Of a stretch of DNA of 43,410 nucleotides, positions 14,751 to 22,827 are shown in pieces. The notes beneath the pieces were generated by a model, which worked only from the letters and a program-made list of their open reading frames with translations, ran no database searches and was not told the DNA's origin. Position 1 is the stretch's first letter, and every line of letters begins with the position of its first letter. The DNA is from JAVKSM01 sp039583705 (GTDB taxonomy: Bacteria; Actinomycetota; Actinomycetes; Mycobacteriales; Pseudonocardiaceae). Made by a program: the position numbers and the translations under genes. Where the stretch lies: contig JAVKSM010000008.1 in assembly GCA_039583705.1 (NCBI GenBank), forward strand, positions 1 to 43,410, read 5' to 3'.

Positions 14751-15554
14751 GTGCCGTGGTGGCCGGAGGGTGCCCTGTCCCGGCAGCCTCCCCGAGGCCA
14801 CCCGTCGCGGTGGGTGGGACGCAAGGTGCTCGGTATCGGTTTGCTGACCGCGGCCGTGGTCGCCGCGGGGATCGGGGTTGCGGCACTGACGCGCCCGGCC
14901 CGACCGGCGCCGGCCGCCTCGGCGGGGTGGTGGCCCGGGGTGATCGCCTCCGCGGTGCAGCGGCCGTCGCCGAGTCGACCCGCGCTCCCCGTCCCGAGCG
15001 TGTCCGCCGCGCCGAAGACCACCGCGCCGCTCCTGGCGCAGACGGTGACCAACCGGGACGCGCGACTGGCTTATGACGTCCCCGCCGGCTGGACGATCGT
15101 CGGCGACGCCCGGGAACCGAACTCCCTGGACATCCCCTTCTCCGGGGTCGCTACCACCTCCTACACCTGCGGCGGCACCGTCTACCGGGCCGGCATCGCC
15201 GCCTCGGGGGCTGCGCAGGCCGCGGCGGGCACGGTGACCCCGACGCAGGCTGCGGAGGTGTTCGCCAAGACGTGGTCGGCCGACTTGTACCCGCACGCGA
15301 CGGTGCGCCTCGAGCCGGTGAAGAGCACCACGACCGGCGCTGTCGAGATCGACGCCACGGTCACAGCCGCCGGTGGTGACCCCTGTGCCCCCACCAGCGC
15401 GCTGGTCGCTGTCCTCGCCTGGCCGGTGCCGGGGGGTGCCACGGCGTGCATGGTCACCGGTGCCACCGCCGGGCCGGCCGAGCTGCACCCGGTGGACCCG
15501 CAGACGATCACCGCAGTCGCGGATTCGGCGAGGCTGCTGCCGCCCAACCACTAA
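14751..15554 (+). CDS. membrane-anchored extracellular protein of unknown function
   Basis: 267 residues from GTG 14751: an N-terminal cytoplasmic segment, one membrane helix at about 25-46 (LGIGLLTAAVVAAGIGVAAL), a Pro/Ala/Ser linker, and a roughly 165-residue extracellular domain starting AYDVPAGWTIV. Three cysteines in the domain could form a disulfide. The domain resembles extracellular modules of other actinobacterial anchored proteins, but I cannot name it firmly. It starts 4 bases after the stop of the preceding secreted protein, so the two are probably cotranslated and may act together at the envelope. No SD is visible, consistent with coupling. Confidence 0.7.
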   Translation: MPWWPEGALSRQPPRGHPSRWVGRKVLGIGLLTAAVVAAGIGVAALTRPARPAPAASAGWWPGVIASAVQRPSPSRPALPVPSVSAAPKTTAPLLAQTVTNRDARLAYDVPAGWTIVGDAREPNSLDIPFSGVATTSYTCGGTVYRAGIAASGAAQAAAGTVTPTQAAEVFAKTWSADLYPHATVRLEPVKSTTTGAVEIDATVTAAGGDPCAPTSALVAVLAWPVPGGATACMVTGATAGPAELHPVDPQTITAVADSARLLPPNH

Positions 15555-15664
15555 CGTAGGCAGGGGCGGTGATGGCGGAGCCCGACACCACCTGCCAACG
15601 ACCCGCTGACCTGGCGGCGTTTCATGAGTGCGCGAGTCTGACAACGATCTGTTCGTGCCCGCTG

Positions 15665-16366
15665 CTACAGGCGGCTCTGCAGGGCTTCGGCGGCGGTCAA
15701 CAGGTCGGCGGCCCAGCGCACGCCCGGTCGGCGTCCGATCCGGTCCACCGGTCCGGACACCGACACCGCGGCCACCACGTTGCCGTCGCCGCCGCGCACC
15801 GGGGCCGACACGCTCGCCACGCCGGGCTCCCGCTCGGCGACGCTCTGTGCCCAACCGCGGCGACGCACCTCCAGCAGAGCGCGTTCGGTGAAGCGCGCGT
15901 CGGCCAGCACAGCCCGTTGGGTGACCGGGTCGGCCCACGCGGCGAGCACCTTGGCACCCGAGCCGGCACCCATCGGGAGCCGGGCGCCGACCGGGACGGT
16001 GTCGCGCAGCCCGCTGGCCGGCTCGGCGGCCGCCACGCAGACGCGCTGCATGCCGTCGCGGCGGTAGAGCTGCACGCTCTCACCGGTGACGTCGCGCAGC
16101 CGGGGCAGGATGGACGCGGCAGCTTCGAGCAGCGGGTCGCCGGCCCGGACCGCGAGCTCGGACAGCGCGGGCCCGGGTCGCCACCGGCCGTCGGAGCCGC
16201 GGTACAGCAGGCGGTGCACCTCCAGGCCGACGGCGAGGCGGTGCGCGGTGGCGCGCGGCAACCCGGTGCGCTGGCACAGCTCGGCGAGCCCGCACGGCTC
16301 CGTCGCCGTCGCCCGCAGCACGGCCACCGCTTTGTCCAGGACCCCGATGCCGCTATGCTGTCTCAC
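15665..16366 (-). CDS. ndgR: IclR-family regulator of the leucine genes (NdgR/LtbR type)
   Basis: A 233-residue IclR-family protein: winged helix-turn-helix in residues about 8-65 (CGLAELCQRTGLPRATAHRL) followed by the IclR effector-binding domain to the end. It is divergent from leuCD, the standard arrangement of NdgR (Streptomyces) and LtbR (Corynebacterium), which control leucine and other amino-acid genes. The start is GTG 16366 (GTGAGACAGC). The 56-base gap to leuC contains palindromes that are probably its operator, so autoregulation is likely. Confidence 0.93.
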   Translation of the reverse strand: MRQHSGIGVLDKAVAVLRATATEPCGLAELCQRTGLPRATAHRLAVGLEVHRLLYRGSDGRWRPGPALSELAVRAGDPLLEAAASILPRLRDVTGESVQLYRRDGMQRVCVAAAEPASGLRDTVPVGARLPMGAGSGAKVLAAWADPVTQRAVLADARFTERALLEVRRRGWAQSVAEREPGVASVSAPVRGGDGNVVAAVSVSGPVDRIGRRPGVRWAADLLTAAEALQSRL

Positions 16367-16422
16367 TAAACGATACTATCGTCTCGTTATTTGAGAAGTC
16401 GAGACGATCCGGACGAGGAGCC
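16367..16422. promoter_or_regulatory. ndgR/leuC divergent promoter-operator region
   Basis: The region holds a perfect 13-bp palindrome ACGATACTATCGT (16370-16382). A partly overlapping 9-bp inverted repeat, ATCGTCTCG (16378-16386) and CGAGACGAT (16400-16408), has a 13-base spacer. The stretch is AT-rich compared with its surroundings. Likely binding site of the IclR regulator and location of both promoters. Confidence 0.65.
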
Positions 16423-17850
16423 ATGGAGGGAGCCGTGGGACGCACTCTCGCGGAGAAGGTCTGGGACGCGCACGTCGTGCACCGAGGCAGTGACGCCTCC
16501 GCGCGGGGCGAGCCGGACCTGCTCTACATCGACCTGCACCTGGTTCACGAGGTCACCAGCCCACAGGCCTTCGACGGTCTGCGCGCCAGCGGCCGGGCGG
16601 TCCGCCGGCCGGATCTCACGATCGCGACCGAAGACCACAACGTCCCGACAGAGCACCTCAAGGCTCCCATCGCCGATCCGGTGTCCCGGATCCAGGTGGA
16701 GACGCTGCGGCGCAACTGCGCCGAGTTCGGGGTCCGACTCCACCCGATGGGCGACGTCGAGCAGGGCATCGTGCACATCATCGGGCCGCAGCTCGGCCTC
16801 ACCCAGCCGGGGATGACGGTCGTGTGCGGAGACAGCCACACCTCGACCCACGGCGCGTTCGGGGCGCTGGCGTTCGGCATCGGCACCTCCGAGGTGGAGC
16901 ACGTGCTGGCGACCCAGACGCTGCCGCTGCGGCCGTTTCGGACCATGGCCGTGACCATCGACGGCCGGTTGCGTCCCGGGGTGACGAGCAAGGACGTCAT
17001 CCTCGCCGTGATCGCGCGGATCGGCACCGGTGGCGGAGCGGGCCACGTGCTGGAGTATCGCGGTGCCGCGACGGCCGCCATGTCCATGGAAGCCCGGATG
17101 ACCATGTGCAACATGTCGATCGAGGCCGGCGCCCGGGCCGGGATGGTTGCCCCGGACCAGACCACCGCCGACTACCTGCGGGGCCGACCGCACGCCCCGC
17201 AGGGCGCGGACTGGGATGCCGCGGTCGAGTACTGGACGGGCCTGCGCACCGACGCCGACGCGAGCTTCGACCGGGAGGTCCACCTCGACGCCGGCGGGCT
17301 CGCCCCGTTCGTCACCTGGGGAACCAACCCCGGCCAGGGCCTGCCGCTGTCCGAGCGGGTGCCTGACCCCGCCGACATCGCCGACGACGGCGAGCGGGTC
17401 TCGGCGGAGAAGGCGTTGTCCTACATGGGCTTGCGGCCCGGCACGCCGTTGCGCGAGGTCACGGTCGACACCGTGTTCCTGGGTTCCTGCACCAACGGGC
17501 GCATCGAGGATCTGCGGGCGGCCGCCGAGGTGATCAACGGACGGCACGTCGCCTCGGGCGTCCGGATGCTCGTCGTACCGGGCTCGATGCGGGTCCGGGC
17601 GCAGGCCGAGTCCGAGGGCCTGCACGAGGTGTTCACCGCGGCCGGTGCGGAGTGGCGCTCGGCCGGCTGTTCGATGTGCCTGGGCATGAACCCGGACCAG
17701 CTCGCGCCCGGCGAGCGCAGCGCGTCGACCTCCAACCGCAACTTCGAGGGCCGGCAGGGCAGGGGTGGCCGCACCCACCTGGTCTCGCCGCTGGTGGCCG
17801 CTGCCACCGCGGTGCGGGGCCGGCTGTCCGCTCCCGACGATCTGGACTAG
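16423..17850 (+). CDS. leuC: 3-isopropylmalate dehydratase large subunit
   Basis: Aconitase-family enzyme that isomerises 2- to 3-isopropylmalate in leucine synthesis. The [4Fe-4S] ligands are seen as Cys in FLGSCTNGR and the pair in CSMCLGMNPDQ. The substrate/active-site block VCGDSHTSTHGAFG is present. About 475 residues, normal. The given ATG 16423 is only two bases from GAGGAG. An in-frame GTG at 16435, five bases after GGAGG and matching the family start GRTLAEKVWDAH, is the more likely real start. leuD follows after 15 bases. Confidence 0.97.
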   Translation: MEGAVGRTLAEKVWDAHVVHRGSDASARGEPDLLYIDLHLVHEVTSPQAFDGLRASGRAVRRPDLTIATEDHNVPTEHLKAPIADPVSRIQVETLRRNCAEFGVRLHPMGDVEQGIVHIIGPQLGLTQPGMTVVCGDSHTSTHGAFGALAFGIGTSEVEHVLATQTLPLRPFRTMAVTIDGRLRPGVTSKDVILAVIARIGTGGGAGHVLEYRGAATAAMSMEARMTMCNMSIEAGARAGMVAPDQTTADYLRGRPHAPQGADWDAAVEYWTGLRTDADASFDREVHLDAGGLAPFVTWGTNPGQGLPLSERVPDPADIADDGERVSAEKALSYMGLRPGTPLREVTVDTVFLGSCTNGRIEDLRAAAEVINGRHVASGVRMLVVPGSMRVRAQAESEGLHEVFTAAGAEWRSAGCSMCLGMNPDQLAPGERSASTSNRNFEGRQGRGGRTHLVSPLVAAATAVRGRLSAPDDLD

Positions 17851-17865
17851 GGACCAGGAAGGACC

Positions 17866-18456
17866 ATGGAGCCATTCACCGTCCACACCGGCGTCGGCGT
17901 GCCGCTACGGCGGTCCAACGTGGACACCGATCAGATCATCCCCGCGGTCTACCTCAAGCGCATCACCCGGACCGGGTTCGCCGACGGGCTGTTCTCCGCC
18001 TGGCGGGCCGACGAGCAGTTCGTCCTCAACCGCGAGCCGTACCGGTCGGGCAGCGTGCTGGTCGCCGGCCCGGACTTCGGCACCGGCTCCTCCCGGGAGC
18101 ACGCGGTGTGGGCGCTCATGGACCATGGGTTCCGGGTCGTCATCTCGCCGCGGTTCGGCGACATCTTCCGCGGCAACGCCGGGAAGCAGGGCCTGCTCGC
18201 CGCCCAGTGCGAGCCGCCCGACGTCGAGCGGCTCTGGACGCTGCTGGAGAACGAACCGGGCACGAGGGTGACGGTCGACCTGGGCGAGAGGACCGTCCTG
18301 GCCGGGGATCTCGTGCTGTCGTTCGCGATCGACGACTACACCCGTTGGCGGTTGCGGGAAGGCCTGGACGACATCGGCCTGACGCTGCGCCACGCCGCTG
18401 AGATCGACGCCTTCGAGCGGCGCCGCCCGCAGTGGCTTCCGGTGACGACGGCTTGA
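17866..18456 (+). CDS. leuD: 3-isopropylmalate dehydratase small subunit
   Basis: Swivel domain of isopropylmalate isomerase, 196 residues. Typical motifs: the start VPLRRSNVDTDQIIPA, then GPDFGTGSSREHAVWAL, which forms part of the substrate pocket. ATG 17866 has GGAAGGA upstream. In mycobacteria the next gene is hupB; here the HU gene is missing and the convergent mutT1 comes directly, 46 bases away. Confidence 0.97.
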   Translation: MEPFTVHTGVGVPLRRSNVDTDQIIPAVYLKRITRTGFADGLFSAWRADEQFVLNREPYRSGSVLVAGPDFGTGSSREHAVWALMDHGFRVVISPRFGDIFRGNAGKQGLLAAQCEPPDVERLWTLLENEPGTRVTVDLGERTVLAGDLVLSFAIDDYTRWRLREGLDDIGLTLRHAAEIDAFERRRPQWLPVTTA

Positions 18457-18502
18457 AACAAGCTGAAACGGGCCGAAACCGGGCTGAACGGCGCGCAACA
18501 GG

Positions 18503-19441
18503 CTAACCGGCACCGCCCCGCGGGCGCGGGGGGTGGTAGTCGGCCGCGACCAGCGTCGTTTCATCACATGAGAGCACCCAGACGCTGCCCTTCTTGGCGA
18601 CGACCTCGCCGCCCACGGGGTCCGGCGCCACCGGGTTGCCCTGTTCGCAGCGCAGCCGCCCGCCCGCCAGCTTGCTCAACCCGAGGAGCAGGTCGGGAAT
18701 CGCGCCGCCCTGACTGCACACCGCGGCCGTCCCGGGAGCTGCGACGATCTCGAGCAGCCGGCGCAGCCCGGCGGCCGGGTCGGCCCAGTAGCCCTCCTCG
18801 GACAGCAGCGGCTCCAGCGTGATCTGGATCCCGAGCCGGTCGGCCAGCGGCTCGACGGTCTGGGTGCAGCGCACCCGCGGTGCGCTGTGGATCCGGCTCA
18901 CCCCGAACAACGGCAGCAGGTCGGCGAGGGCCTGCGCCTGGCGTCGCCCGGGCGCGCTGAGCGGCCGCAGCCGGTCGTCGCCGGGCCACTTCCCGCGGCT
19001 GCCGGCCTTGCCGTGGCGTACCAGCAGCAGGGTGCGCAACGTGACCGGGCAGGCGAGGAACTCGGCCAGCACCTCCCGGTCCCGCTCGTAGGTCAACAAC
19101 CGCCGCGCCGCCGCGGGGGTGAGCCAGCGCAGCTCGTCGGCTTCGCTGCCGGGCGTGAAGGAGCCGCCGGTCGCCTGGGCGGCCCAGTACCGCACCGACT
19201 TGCGGCCTTCGGGCACGTCGTAGCCGACGGTGGCGAGCGCCCGTCCCAGCACCGCCCGGAACCCGGTCTCCTCGGCCACCTCCCGCACCGCCGCCGCCGG
19301 CCACGCCTCGTCGTCGTCGAGCTTCCCCTTGGGAAGGCTCCAGTCGTCGTAACGGGGACGGTGCACGAGCGCCACCTCGGGCCCACCCGCTCCGTCCCGC
19401 CACAGCACCGCCCCGGCGGCCGTCACGGTTCGGGCGGCCAC
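18503..19441 (-). CDS. mutT1: MutT1-type Nudix hydrolase fused to histidine phosphatase
   Basis: Two-domain nucleotide-pool sanitising enzyme, about 312 residues. The N-terminal Nudix domain shows the full box from GKLDDDE through AAVREVAEETGF. The C-terminal domain begins LLLVRHGKAGSR, the RHG motif of histidine phosphatases. In mycobacterial MutT1 the Nudix domain cleaves 8-oxo-GTP, diadenosine polyphosphates and related compounds, and the second domain contributes phosphatase function. GTG 19441 lies behind AGGGG inside the 3' end of ppk. GTG 19426 overlaps the ppk stop as GTGA and is a second candidate. It follows ppk, the usual order. Confidence 0.93.
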   Translation of the reverse strand: MAARTVTAAGAVLWRDGAGGPEVALVHRPRYDDWSLPKGKLDDDEAWPAAAVREVAEETGFRAVLGRALATVGYDVPEGRKSVRYWAAQATGGSFTPGSEADELRWLTPAAARRLLTYERDREVLAEFLACPVTLRTLLLVRHGKAGSRGKWPGDDRLRPLSAPGRRQAQALADLLPLFGVSRIHSAPRVRCTQTVEPLADRLGIQITLEPLLSEEGYWADPAAGLRRLLEIVAAPGTAAVCSQGGAIPDLLLGLSKLAGGRLRCEQGNPVAPDPVGGEVVAKKGSVWVLSCDETTLVAADYHPPRPRGGAG

Positions 19442-21816
19442 GGTTCCCCTAGGGCGTGTCGGTGCATCAGCTCGACCTGGTGGTCGCGCACGTGCAACCT
19501 GGTGGGGGGGTCCGCCGCCGGGCCGGGGGAGGGTTCCCAATCCCCGTCCGGTCCGAGCACCCAGCAGCGGGTGGCCGGGTCGAGTGCCGAGTCGAGCACC
19601 TCGTCGAGCTGCTTGGTCAGCCGCGGGTCCAACACCCGGATGAGCACCTCGACCCGTCGGTCCAGGTTGCGGTGCATCATGTCGGCGCTGCCGATCCAGT
19701 GTTCGTCCGCGCCGACGAAGTGGAAGATCCGGCTGTGCTCAAGGAAGCGCCCGAGGATCGACCGCGCCCGGATTCGCTCCGACAGCCCCGGCACCCCGGC
19801 TCGCAGCGCGCAGATACCGCGGACGACCACGTCGATGTCCACGCCCGCGATCGAGGCCCGGTACAGCGCATCGATCACCTGCTCGTCGACGAGGGCGTTG
19901 AGCTTGATCCGGATCCCGGCGGGCCGTCCCAACCTCGCCCGCTCCGCCTCGGCCTCGATGCACGCGATGATGCCGCGACGCACGCCGTTGGGCGCGACGA
20001 GCAGGCAACGGTAGGAGTCGTGGCGGGCGTAGCCGGTGAGGACGTTGAACAGGTCGGTGAGATCGGCGCCGATCGTCGGGTCGGCGGTGAGGACCCCGAT
20101 GTCCTCGTAGAGCCGGGCGGTCTTCGGGTTGTAGTTGCCGGTGCCGACGTGGCAGTAGCGCCGGATCGTGCCGCCCTCCTGCCGGACCACCAGCGCGATC
20201 TTGCAGTGTGTCTTGAGGCCGACCAGGCCGTAGACCACGTGCACCCCCGCCCGCTCCAGGGCGCGCGCCCAGCGGATGTTGGCCTGCTCGTCGAATCGGG
20301 CCTTGAGCTCCACCAGCGCGACCACCTGCTTGCCGGCCTCGGCGGCGTCGATGAGCGCGTCCACGATCGGTGAGTCGCCGGAGGTGCGGTACAGCGTCTG
20401 CTTGATCGCCAACACCTGCGGGTCGGCGGCGGCCTGCTCGATGAAACGCTGCACGCTCGTGGAGAACGAGTCGTACGGGTGGTGCACGAGCACATCGCCG
20501 TCGCGCACGGCGGCGAACACGCTGCGGGGCGTCTCGCCCTCGCCGAACGCGGGGTGGGTGGCCGGGACGAACGGGCGGTCCTTGAGCTGCGGGCGGTCCA
20601 GGCCGTAGATCGCCCACAGTGCCGTGAGGTCGAGCAGTCCGGGCACCTCGACGACGTCGTGGGGGTCGACGTCGAGCTCGCGCAGCAGCAACTCCAGCAC
20701 GTGCTCGCTCATCGTGTCGGTGACCTCCAGGCGCACCGGCGGCCCGAACCGGCGTCGGGCCAGCTCGCGTTCCAGCGCTTGCAGCAGATCCTCGTCGCGG
20801 TCCTCCTCGACCTCCAGGTCGGCGTTGCGGGTCACCCGGAAGACGTGGTGCTCGGCGACCTCCATGCCCGTGAACAGCTCGGGCAGGTGGGCGGCGATGA
20901 GCTGTTCGATGGGCAGGAACGTCACGGCGGCGTCGCTCCTGACCGTGACCAGGCGGGGCACGTTGTTGGGCACCTTGACCCGGGCGAAGTGCTCGGTGCG
21001 GCCGCGCGGGTCTCGGACGGTCACCGCCAGGTTGAGCGACAGGCTGGAGATGTAGGGGAACGGGTGCGCCGGGTCGACGGCCAGCGGGGTGAGCACCGGG
21101 AACACCTGCTCGGAGAAGTAGCCGGACAACCGCTGCCGCTCCGCATCGTCGATGTCCTCCCAGCCGACCAGGTGGATGCCCTCGGCCGTGAGCGCCGGCT
21201 GGACCTGGTCGAGGAACACCCGGGCGTGCTTGTCGGCCAGCTCCTGGTTTCGCGCCGCGATCCGGCAGAGCTGCTCCCGGGGGGACAGCCCGTCGGCGCT
21301 GCGCACGGACAGCCCGGTCTCGTCCCGGCGCTTGAGCCCGGCGACCCGCACCATGTAGAACTCGTCGAGGTTCGAGGCGAAGATCGCCAGGAACTTGGCC
21401 CGCTCCAGCAGCGGCTGGCTGGTGTCCTCGGCGAGCGCCAACACCCGGGCGTTGAACTCCAGCCATGACAGCTCACGGTTGCGGAAGCGGTCCTCGCGCA
21501 GGTCGGTGTCCACGTCGGAGGGGGTGGGCGGGGCGGGCGCCGAGAGCACCCGGCGTGGCTCGTCGGGACCGCGGTCGGCCGCCGTCACCGGCCCCGGGGT
21601 CACCGGCCCCGGGGTCACCGGGTCGGACGTCACCGGCCGCGGGGTCACCGGGTCGGACGTCACCGGCTCGTCATCGCCCCGGTCGACGGCCCGCCGATCC
21701 CCCCGGCGCGGCTCCTGCCACCTCGGTCGCGAGCCATCCGGCTGCCCCAGCTCGGCGACCGCGGTCGTGTCGCCCGCGCTGTCCCTGGCGCGCTCGTCGT
21801 CGGCGGAGATGGCCAC
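19423..21816 (-). CDS. ppk: polyphosphate kinase 1
   Basis: Makes polyphosphate from ATP. About 797 residues: a disordered N-terminus of about 105 residues, then the PPK1 N domain (RFRNRELSWLEFNARVLAL), head domain and two PLD-like catalytic domains. Autophosphorylated-His context is GLKTHCK, and the second catalytic segment is MHRNLDRRVEVL. The first 100 residues are longer than usual because of Pro-Val-Thr repeats (DPVTPRPVTSDPVTPGPVT). A later start closer to the PPK domain is possible, but none is better supported by a ribosome site. It lies between a small OB-like protein gene and mutT1 on the same strand. Confidence 0.96.
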   Translation of the reverse strand: MAISADDERARDSAGDTTAVAELGQPDGSRPRWQEPRRGDRRAVDRGDDEPVTSDPVTPRPVTSDPVTPGPVTPGPVTAADRGPDEPRRVLSAPAPPTPSDVDTDLREDRFRNRELSWLEFNARVLALAEDTSQPLLERAKFLAIFASNLDEFYMVRVAGLKRRDETGLSVRSADGLSPREQLCRIAARNQELADKHARVFLDQVQPALTAEGIHLVGWEDIDDAERQRLSGYFSEQVFPVLTPLAVDPAHPFPYISSLSLNLAVTVRDPRGRTEHFARVKVPNNVPRLVTVRSDAAVTFLPIEQLIAAHLPELFTGMEVAEHHVFRVTRNADLEVEEDRDEDLLQALERELARRRFGPPVRLEVTDTMSEHVLELLLRELDVDPHDVVEVPGLLDLTALWAIYGLDRPQLKDRPFVPATHPAFGEGETPRSVFAAVRDGDVLVHHPYDSFSTSVQRFIEQAAADPQVLAIKQTLYRTSGDSPIVDALIDAAEAGKQVVALVELKARFDEQANIRWARALERAGVHVVYGLVGLKTHCKIALVVRQEGGTIRRYCHVGTGNYNPKTARLYEDIGVLTADPTIGADLTDLFNVLTGYARHDSYRCLLVAPNGVRRGIIACIEAEAERARLGRPAGIRIKLNALVDEQVIDALYRASIAGVDIDVVVRGICALRAGVPGLSERIRARSILGRFLEHSRIFHFVGADEHWIGSADMMHRNLDRRVEVLIRVLDPRLTKQLDEVLDSALDPATRCWVLGPDGDWEPSPGPAADPPTRLHVRDHQVELMHRHALGEPWPPEP
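21584..21670. repeat. 15-bp tandem repeats in the ppk 5' end
   Basis: Five full units and one partial of a 15-bp repeat beginning GTCACCGG. Two variants alternate (GTCACCGGCCCCGGG and GTCACCGGGTCGGAC). On the coding strand they give repeated five-residue Pro-Val-Thr units in the disordered N-terminus of polyphosphate kinase. Multiples of three keep the frame open, so copy number could vary without breaking the gene. Confidence 0.85.
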
Positions 21817-21847
21817 GATCCCGATTGTCCCCCGTCGGGGCGGCGCC

Positions 21848-21895
21848 GGCTCAGGGTGGCACCGGCTCAGGGTGGCACCGGCTCAGGGTGGCACC
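21848..21895. repeat. three perfect 16-bp tandem repeats over a stop codon
   Basis: GGCTCAGGGTGGCACC is present three times in a row (21848-21863, 21864-21879, 21880-21895). The third unit carries the TGA stop and last codons of the small gene that ends at 21883; the other two lie in the gap before ppk. Because 16 is not a multiple of three, the copies do not extend the reading frame. Confidence 0.9.
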
Positions 21896-22089
21896 GGCGG
21901 GAGGACCGCGACGATGGTGCCGTCGACCGCCCGCCGCAGCGCGACCCGCTGGCCCGGTCGCGGCGCGCGCCAGCGGCCGGCCGCAACCGCGGCGGCGTCA
22001 GCATGCAGCCGCCGGCCGTCGTCGGTGACCAGGTCCACTGACCCGTCGGGGTGTGTCGCGGCGACAGTCGCCTGTGGCAACCGGCTCAT
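21883..22089 (-). CDS. small conserved beta-rich protein (possible nucleic-acid binder)
   Basis: 68 residues: short strands with a basic middle (TDDGRRLHAD, RWRAPRPGQRVALRR) and a C-terminal PPVPP. The pattern resembles small cold-shock/OB-like proteins found beside the F420 guanylyltransferase gene in other actinobacteria, but the resemblance is weak. ATG 22089 overlaps the stop of that gene (ATGA), giving coupling. The stop lies in a 16-bp repeat. Confidence 0.6.
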   Translation of the reverse strand: MSRLPQATVAATHPDGSVDLVTDDGRRLHADAAAVAAGRWRAPRPGQRVALRRAVDGTIVAVLPPVPP

Positions 22090-22730
22090 CGGCACAGGGC
22101 GAGCGCCCGCCGGGTCGCCGGCCCCAGCCCCAGCCGCACGGCCTCGGCGAGGTCGTCGGGGGTATCCACGTCGCAGCGCAGGCCCGGCCACGTCCCGGTG
22201 AGCCGCCAGGCGCCGGAGGCGGCGTGCGCGGCCGCCGATCCGGGCCCGAAGCGCGGGTCGAGCGGACCACCAGGCGCGGCGACCAGCAGCGTCGTGCCGC
22301 TGCCTGCGCGGTCCGCGCAGAAGGCTCGACCACCCCCGACGGTCAGCGCGAGGGCCACCGCTGCGGCCAGTTCGGCGGAGCGCAGCGCGGGCAGGTCGGC
22401 GTGCAGCGCCCCGACCCGGGTGACGGGGTCGGCGGCGAGTAGCAGCGATGCGCCGTAGCGCAGTGCCGGGTTGAGGCCGTGCGCCGGCGCGTCGGGCACC
22501 ACCTCGATGCCGTCGGCCCGCAGCGCGGCGCCCGCCTCCGGGTCGGAGCTCACGGCGAGCACCCGGCGCACCCCGTCCGCCGACACCGCGGCGGCCAGCG
22601 TGTCCCGGGCAAGGGCAAGCACCAGGGCACGGCGGTCGGCGGTCGCCCACGTCGCCACGACGGCGGCGAGCCGGGACTTCGCGCGGTCCAGCTCCTTGAT
22701 CGGGACAACCAGGTCCACCGCCGTCGTCAC
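22086..22730 (-). CDS. cofC: F420 biosynthesis guanylyltransferase (CofC/FbiD)
   Basis: 214 residues. Transfers GMP from GTP to a three-carbon phosphate (phosphoenolpyruvate in mycobacterial FbiD, 2-phospholactate in archaeal CofC) to start assembly of the F420 side chain. The nucleotide-binding start is VVPIKELDRAKSRLA; GALHADLPAL is the metal/nucleotide loop, and CDVDTPDDLAEA is the conserved end. The GTG start at 22730 is set by homology; the open frame extends upstream as a shadow across the plsC start. The divergent plsC gene begins 97 bases away. It implies F420-dependent enzymes in the cell. Confidence 0.93.
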   Translation of the reverse strand: MTTAVDLVVPIKELDRAKSRLAAVVATWATADRRALVLALARDTLAAAVSADGVRRVLAVSSDPEAGAALRADGIEVVPDAPAHGLNPALRYGASLLLAADPVTRVGALHADLPALRSAELAAAVALALTVGGGRAFCADRAGSGTTLLVAAPGGPLDPRFGPGSAAAHAASGAWRLTGTWPGLRCDVDTPDDLAEAVRLGLGPATRRALALCR

Positions 22731-22827
22731 CGGGCAATCGTCGCATCGCCGGCCCTGCTGGACCGCGCGGCCGGCCGCCGGGAAGACTCCGACCCAGACC
22801 GGCGGGGAGCAGGACGGGAGGCGGTAG

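Noticed and set aside
21584..21895. Possible CRISPR or other repeat array
   Set aside because: Units are directly tandem, 15-16 bp, without spacers; one set is coding and the other covers a stop codon.
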